64,000 nucleotides of DNA, taken from Alphaproteobacteria bacterium. Lineage in GTDB: Bacteria; Pseudomonadota; Alphaproteobacteria; Bin95. Location: NCBI GenBank assembly GCA_020638555.1, contig JACKII010000002.1, positions 1,054,001 to 1,118,000 of the forward strand, written 5' to 3'. The notes beneath the pieces were generated by a model that saw only the letters and a list, made by a program, of their open reading frames with translations, was not told the origin of the DNA and ran no database searches. The translations under genes were made by a program, and so were the position numbers. Positions 60,098 to 64,000 of this stretch are shown here, piece by piece (within the stretch, counting starts at the first letter, position 1; every line of letters begins with the position of its first letter).

Positions 60098-61978
60098 TTG
60101 GGTCAGAATCATGGCGGTGAGGAGCGCTCCAGGCTCCTGCCCCTGTCCCTGGCGGCGCTGGGGGTGGTCTATGGCGATATCGGGACCAGCCCGCTTTATG
60201 CCTTCCGCCAGGCTCTGGGGGCGACGTCGCCGAGCGAACTGAGTGTCCTGGGCATCCTGTCCATGATCGTCTGGGCGCTCGTGATCGTCGTGTCGCTCAA
60301 ATACCTGCTGCTCGTCATGCGCGCGGATAACAAGGGCGAGGGCGGCATTCTCGCGCTGCTCGCCCTGCTGCACCCCTGGCGCGGGTCGGAGACACCTGGC
60401 AAGGCGCGACTGATCGTTATCGGCGTGTTCGGAGCCGCGTTGCTCTATGGCGACGGCATGATCACCCCGGCCATCTCCGTTCTGAGCGCGGTCGAGGGGA
60501 TCGAGACCATCCATAGGGGGATTGCGCCCTATGTCGTGCCCCTGACCATTGTCATCCTTTTGCTGCTGTTCCTGGTGCAGTCCCGCGGCACCGCCAGTGT
60601 CGGCACGCTGTTCGGCCCCGTGACGCTGGTCTGGTTCATCGTCATCGCGGTGCTGGGCCTGGTTCAGATCGTCGAGCATCCGGTGGTGCTGAAGGCGCTG
60701 AGTCCGACCTATGCGGTGCTCTTCGCGGCAGGGCATCCGACGACGGCGTTCACCGTGCTGGGGGCCGTGTTCCTGGTCGTGACCGGCTGCGAGGCGCTGT
60801 ATGCCGACATGGGCCATTTCGGGCGGGCGCCGATCCGCCTCGCCTGGTTCGTCTGTGCGTTTCCCTGCCTGGTGCTCAATTACCTTGGCCAGGGCGCGCT
60901 GGTTCTGGGCGATGCGGCCCAGGCGGCGCATCCCTTCTATCACCTGGCGCCGGACTGGTTTCGCATCCCGTTGGTCGTGCTGGCGACGGCGGCGACGGTG
61001 ATTGCCTCGCAGGCCGTGATCTCCGGCGCGTTTTCGCTGACCCGGCAGGCGGTGCAACTGGGACAGTTCCCGCCGGTGCTGATCCGCCAGACATCGGCGG
61101 AGGAGACCGGACAGGTCTATGTGCCGGCGGTGAACCTGGTTCTGGCCCTGGCAACCATCGGTCTGGTGCTGGGGTTCGGCAGTTCCACCAACCTCGCCGG
61201 GGCCTATGGCATTGCCGTGAGCACCACGATGGTGATCACCACCTTTCTGACCTATTTTGTCATGGCATACCGCTGGAAATGGTCGCCATGGGTCGTGATC
61301 TCGGTCACCGTCGTCCTGATCGCCATCGACCTGAACTTCCTGGTCGCCAACAGCCTCAAGATTATCGACGGCGGCTGGTTCCCGCTCCTGGTCGGGGGGC
61401 TTCTGTTGTTCGTCATGAGCACCTGGGCGAGCGGCCGCAGGCGGCTGAACGCCAAGCTGATGGAAGACAACGGCACCATGCGGGACTTCCTGGCGGAGCT
61501 GAAGGCGAAGCCGGTGGTCCGCGTGCCGGGAACCGCCGTCTTCATGACCGCATCGCCCCGCCGCGTCCCGCCGAGCCTGCGCCATCAGCTCAAGCATATC
61601 GCGGTGCTGCACGAGAAGGTGATCCTGCTGACCGTGGTCATCGAGGTGGTCCCGCGCGTCAGCGCCCGCGAGCGGCTGGAAATCGAGCCGCTGGGCCAGA
61701 ATTTCCTGCGCATGCGCGTGCATTACGGCTTCATGCAGTCGCCGAATATCCCGGTCGCCCTGATGCTGGCCGCCGAGACCGGACTGGAACTCGATCTGGA
61801 ACGGATCACCTATATTCTGGGCCGGGAGACGGTGCTTCCCGCGGAGAACTCGGCGGGATTGAACCGCTGGCGGGCGCGGTTCTTCGGCTTCCTGTCACGC
61901 AACTCCCTGCCGGTAACGGCCCATTACAACCTGCCGCCCGACCGGGTCGTCGAACTGGGGGTGCAGGTTCGGGTCTGA
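60098..61978 (+). CDS. kup: Kup-type potassium uptake transporter
   Basis: Inner-membrane K+/H+ symporter. From TTG 60098 (GGAG 7 bases upstream) it is 626 aa, the normal Kup length; the TTG at 59963 would add 45 residues without family likeness. It has LAALGVVYGDIGTSPLYAFR, ADNKGEGGILALLALL, GDGMITPAISVLSAVEGIE, about 12 membrane spans, and a cytoplasmic C-terminal third. Potassium uptake is the first response to osmotic upshift, matching the two osmolyte pathways in the window. Confidence 0.92.
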   Translation: MGQNHGGEERSRLLPLSLAALGVVYGDIGTSPLYAFRQALGATSPSELSVLGILSMIVWALVIVVSLKYLLLVMRADNKGEGGILALLALLHPWRGSETPGKARLIVIGVFGAALLYGDGMITPAISVLSAVEGIETIHRGIAPYVVPLTIVILLLLFLVQSRGTASVGTLFGPVTLVWFIVIAVLGLVQIVEHPVVLKALSPTYAVLFAAGHPTTAFTVLGAVFLVVTGCEALYADMGHFGRAPIRLAWFVCAFPCLVLNYLGQGALVLGDAAQAAHPFYHLAPDWFRIPLVVLATAATVIASQAVISGAFSLTRQAVQLGQFPPVLIRQTSAEETGQVYVPAVNLVLALATIGLVLGFGSSTNLAGAYGIAVSTTMVITTFLTYFVMAYRWKWSPWVVISVTVVLIAIDLNFLVANSLKIIDGGWFPLLVGGLLLFVMSTWASGRRRLNAKLMEDNGTMRDFLAELKAKPVVRVPGTAVFMTASPRRVPPSLRHQLKHIAVLHEKVILLTVVIEVVPRVSARERLEIEPLGQNFLRMRVHYGFMQSPNIPVALMLAAETGLELDLERITYILGRETVLPAENSAGLNRWRARFFGFLSRNSLPVTAHYNLPPDRVVELGVQVRV

Positions 61979-62092
61979 TCGGGGCCTCTGTCGTCGCGGG
62001 GAAGGCGGCGGATTTGCGACCGGCGCTTGGCAAGCCGCGCCGCGGCCGGTACCAAAGTGGGAGACAATCACCGCCCGTGAGGATGCCCGCCC

Positions 62093-63112
62093 ATGATCCG
62101 CCTCGACACCCAACTCCGCGATTTCGATGCCAGGGAGGTTCCGGCCCAGGCGCAGCGCTTCGAGGCGCTGGGCTTCGATGGGGTCTGGACCTTCGAGGCG
62201 GCGCACGATCCGTTCCTGCCGCTGGTGCTCGCCGCCGCCGCGACCGAAAAGCTGGAGATCGGCACCAATATCACCGTCGCCTTCGCCCGTTCGCCCTTTG
62301 CGGTGGCGCAGACGGCCTGGGATTTGCAAAAAGCCTCCGGCGGGCGCTTCAATCTGGGCCTGGGGACGCAGGTGCGGGCGCATGTGGAGCGCCGCTTCTC
62401 GATGCCGTTCGACCGGCCGGCGGCCCGGATCACCGACTATATTCGCTGCGTGCGCGCCGTCTGGGACACGTTCCAGACCGACGCCAGGCCGGCCTATGAC
62501 GGCGAGTTCTATCGCTTCCGCCTCATCAACCCGTTCTTCAATCCGGGGCCGCTGGAGCACCCGCGCATCCCGATCTGGCTCGCCGGCGTGAACGAGCGCA
62601 TGTGCCGGGCGGCGGGCGAGGTGGCGGACGGCTTCCATGTCCACCCGGTACACTCGGTCGGCTATCTGCGCGACGTGATCCGGCCGGCGATCGCGGCGGG
62701 GGCTGCCAGTGCCGGGCGCCAGGCGTCGGACGTGGCGCTCTACGCGCCGGTGTTCGCCGTGACCGGCGAGACGCCGGAGCAGCGGGCCGAAAGCGAGGCC
62801 GAGGTGCGGCGGCAGATCAGCTTCTATGGCTCGACGCCGAACTATCGCGCCGTGCTGGAGTATCTCGACTGCGGCCATATCGCCAAGGAACTCTCGGCGC
62901 TGGTGCGCCAGGGCGAGTTCGAGGCCATGGCGCGGCTGGTGCCGGACGCGCTGCTGGACGCCATCGCGATCTCGGCCGCGCCGGCGGATCTGGGCCGGGC
63001 GCTGCGCGAGCGCTATGAGGGCGTGCTGGACCGGGTGTCGCTCTACTTCCCGATCCAGGCGACCGATACGGATGCGGGCTGGCAGCGTTTCGTGCGGGAC
63101 TTCAAGAAGTAG
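62093..63112 (+). CDS. LLM-class (luciferase-like) flavin/F420 oxidoreductase, second copy
   Basis: A 339-aa TIM-barrel oxidoreductase related to 48325-49386. Matching segments are FDGVWTFEAAHDPFLPLVLA, IGTNITVAFARSPFAVAQTA, RFNLGLGTQVRAHVERRFS, RFRLINPFFNPGP and VADGFHVHPVHS. It lacks any near partner, and its substrate is unknown. GAGGA precedes the ATG. Confidence 0.87.
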   Translation: MIRLDTQLRDFDAREVPAQAQRFEALGFDGVWTFEAAHDPFLPLVLAAAATEKLEIGTNITVAFARSPFAVAQTAWDLQKASGGRFNLGLGTQVRAHVERRFSMPFDRPAARITDYIRCVRAVWDTFQTDARPAYDGEFYRFRLINPFFNPGPLEHPRIPIWLAGVNERMCRAAGEVADGFHVHPVHSVGYLRDVIRPAIAAGAASAGRQASDVALYAPVFAVTGETPEQRAESEAEVRRQISFYGSTPNYRAVLEYLDCGHIAKELSALVRQGEFEAMARLVPDALLDAIAISAAPADLGRALRERYEGVLDRVSLYFPIQATDTDAGWQRFVRDFKK

Positions 63113-63170
63113 GAGGCTTCCCGCGCAGGGCAGGGCTTTGATGGACCCCGGACGGTGCGGAGCGCCGATC

Positions 63171-63289
63171 TGTTCCCCGGAGGTGGCGAAGCCGCCATCC
63201 GGGGCCGGCTTCTTCCTTCGAACACCACGGTTGCCCGCGTTCGCGAGAGCCAGCGGTCCCGGATGTTCGCTCCGCGCACTCCGGGAAAC
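63171..63289 (+). repeat. ~118-bp dispersed palindromic element, copy E
   Basis: From tgttccccggaggtggcg to ctccgggaaaca. The left half is conserved (cttcgaacacc, gttcgcgagagc); the right hairpin is partly replaced (ggatgttcgctccgcgcactcc). It lies between the LLM gene and the converging ELM1 gene. Confidence 0.8.
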
Positions 63290-63297
63290 AGGATGAT

Positions 63298-64000
63298 TCA
63301 GGGCAGGCGGGCGAGGATCGCGGCGGCGACGGCGGCGCGGTCGTCCGGTGGCGCATAGGTCCAGGCGGCAAGCGGTGGGCCGGTGAATCTCCGGGCGCAG
63401 CCGTCGGCATAGAGGCCTTCCAGGAAGCGGCGGAAACGGACCGTGCCGCCCGGCAGTTCCGCCACATGCACCGGCTTGCCGGTGAAACAGGCCTCGGTCA
63501 GCATGTTGGCGCTGTCGCAGGTGGCGACCACATGGTCCGCCAGGGCCAGCAGGCCGAAATAGGGGTTCGGGCCGTCCGCCTCGCCGCTCCAGATCCAGGC
63601 GTCGGGCAGGGCGGTGCGCAGGATGGCGGTGTTCTCCGCCCCGGTGCGGCGCGAGGTGGTGACCAGCAGGCTGTGGCCGGCGTCGGCCAGGGCTCTCAGC
63701 TTGGCGGCGAGCGCGCGGGCGTCATCGGCGCCGAAGTCGTAGGCGCGACTCTTGCCGCCGACCAGCACGGCGACCCAGGGGCGGGGGAACCGGGCGAAGC
63801 GGGGGCGCCATTCTGCGGCGGCGTCGGCCAGCTTGGCGGTGGTGACGCGGTGAATCGAGCCGCGGGTTTGCAGCACGTTCGGGCCGGAAAGGCCGTCATG
63901 GCGGGGGGCCGCGACCAGGTCGAACCGGTCGGGCGGGCAATCGGGCTTTTGCACATAGACCGTGAACACGCCCGCCTTGCGCAGCGCCAGCGCGGCCGGG
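63298..64000 (-). CDS. ELM1/GtrOC1-family protein, 5' end outside the window
   Basis: The frame is open to the right edge, so the N-terminus is missing; at least 233 codons are visible. FTVYVQKPDCPPDRFDLVAA, PRHDGLSGPNVLQTRGSIHR, VAVLVGGKSRAYDFG, LLVTTSRRTGAEN and VATCDSANMLTEAC match the 'mitochondrial fission ELM1' family found in many Alphaproteobacteria, which resembles a GT-B glycosyltransferase. Function in bacteria is unproven. A GTG at 63969 lies in the middle of conserved sequence and is not a credible start. Confidence 0.8.
   Translation of the reverse strand, partial: PAALALRKAGVFTVYVQKPDCPPDRFDLVAAPRHDGLSGPNVLQTRGSIHRVTTAKLADAAAEWRPRFARFPRPWVAVLVGGKSRAYDFGADDARALAAKLRALADAGHSLLVTTSRRTGAENTAILRTALPDAWIWSGEADGPNPYFGLLALADHVVATCDSANMLTEACFTGKPVHVAELPGGTVRFRRFLEGLYADGCARRFTGPPLAAWTYAPPDDRAAVAAAILARLP

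Noticed and set aside
59795..61723. 642-codon minus-strand frame opposite kup
   Set aside because: Rich in His/Gln/Arg/Asp from reading hydrophobic codons backwards; kup is certain.

Overview
The window is GC-rich, densely packed chromosomal DNA. It most likely comes from a marine or salt-tolerant alphaproteobacterium, probably from the Rhodospirillales side of the class. That placement is inferred from gene content, very high GC, ATG/GTG/TTG starts with GGAG-type ribosome sites, short-form bL25 beside pth, an ELM1-type protein, PEP-CTERM sorting and many alphaproteobacterial palindromic repeats. No rRNA, tRNA, CRISPR array, transposase, prophage or replication origin was seen. Genes are mainly metabolic and stress-related. 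Most long open frames opposite real genes are GC artefacts and are left out.

Layout. 1-3384 (minus): osmolyte pair for N-acetylglutaminylglutamine amide (asnO, ngg; ngg runs off the left edge). 3790-6318 (minus): amidase, TusA and an ETHE1-like metallo-hydrolase. 6492-8416: a crotonase and two tandem, related secreted small proteins, the second with a 15-bp minisatellite in its signal-peptide region. 8506-11892 (minus): a single-chain biotin-dependent acyl-CoA carboxylase. 12236-14889 (minus): N-acyl-D-amino-acid deacylase and an SMP-30 lactonase. 15198-22343 (plus): two alpha/beta hydrolases, a complete putrescine-type ABC importer (potFGHI) and a third hydrolase. 22562-25116: VOC protein, a membrane-anchored pentapeptide-repeat protein with a low-GC tail, and a repeat-rich spacer. 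25117-33031: FAD dehydrogenase, D-2-hydroxyacid dehydrogenase, two SDRs, an acyl-CoA synthetase, a VOC protein and a hydrolase.

33259-41222: a soluble GAF histidine kinase, class I ribonucleotide reductase (nrdA, nrdB), NUDIX hydrolase, alanyl-tRNA editing protein, mercaptopyruvate sulfurtransferase and cystathionine beta-lyase. 41521-43158: divergent DciA-like protein and mutY. 43240-49386: dienoyl-CoA isomerase-like crotonase, thioesterase, a second D-aminoacylase, a TPP enzyme and a luciferase-like (LLM) oxidoreductase. This is a candidate catabolic module of unknown substrate. 49816-51438: a fused glycine/sarcosine/dimethylglycine methyltransferase for de novo glycine betaine. 51687-55063: a Bpt-EVE fusion, glycosyltransferase, flavin reductase and thioesterase. 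55227-57627: rplY, pth and a two-subunit sulfopyruvate-decarboxylase-like TPP enzyme. 57808-59631: a PEP-CTERM protein behind a sigma-54-like promoter, and a TauD-type dioxygenase. 60098-64000: Kup potassium transporter, a second LLM oxidoreductase and an ELM1-family protein cut by the right edge.

The strongest theme is osmoadaptation: two compatible-solute pathways plus potassium uptake. The second is peripheral catabolism of acyl, amide, ester and organosulfur compounds. The most unusual items are the Bpt-EVE fusion, the signal-peptide minisatellite, a six-copy family of about 118-bp palindromic elements, and the sigma-54-like site upstream of the PEP-CTERM gene.
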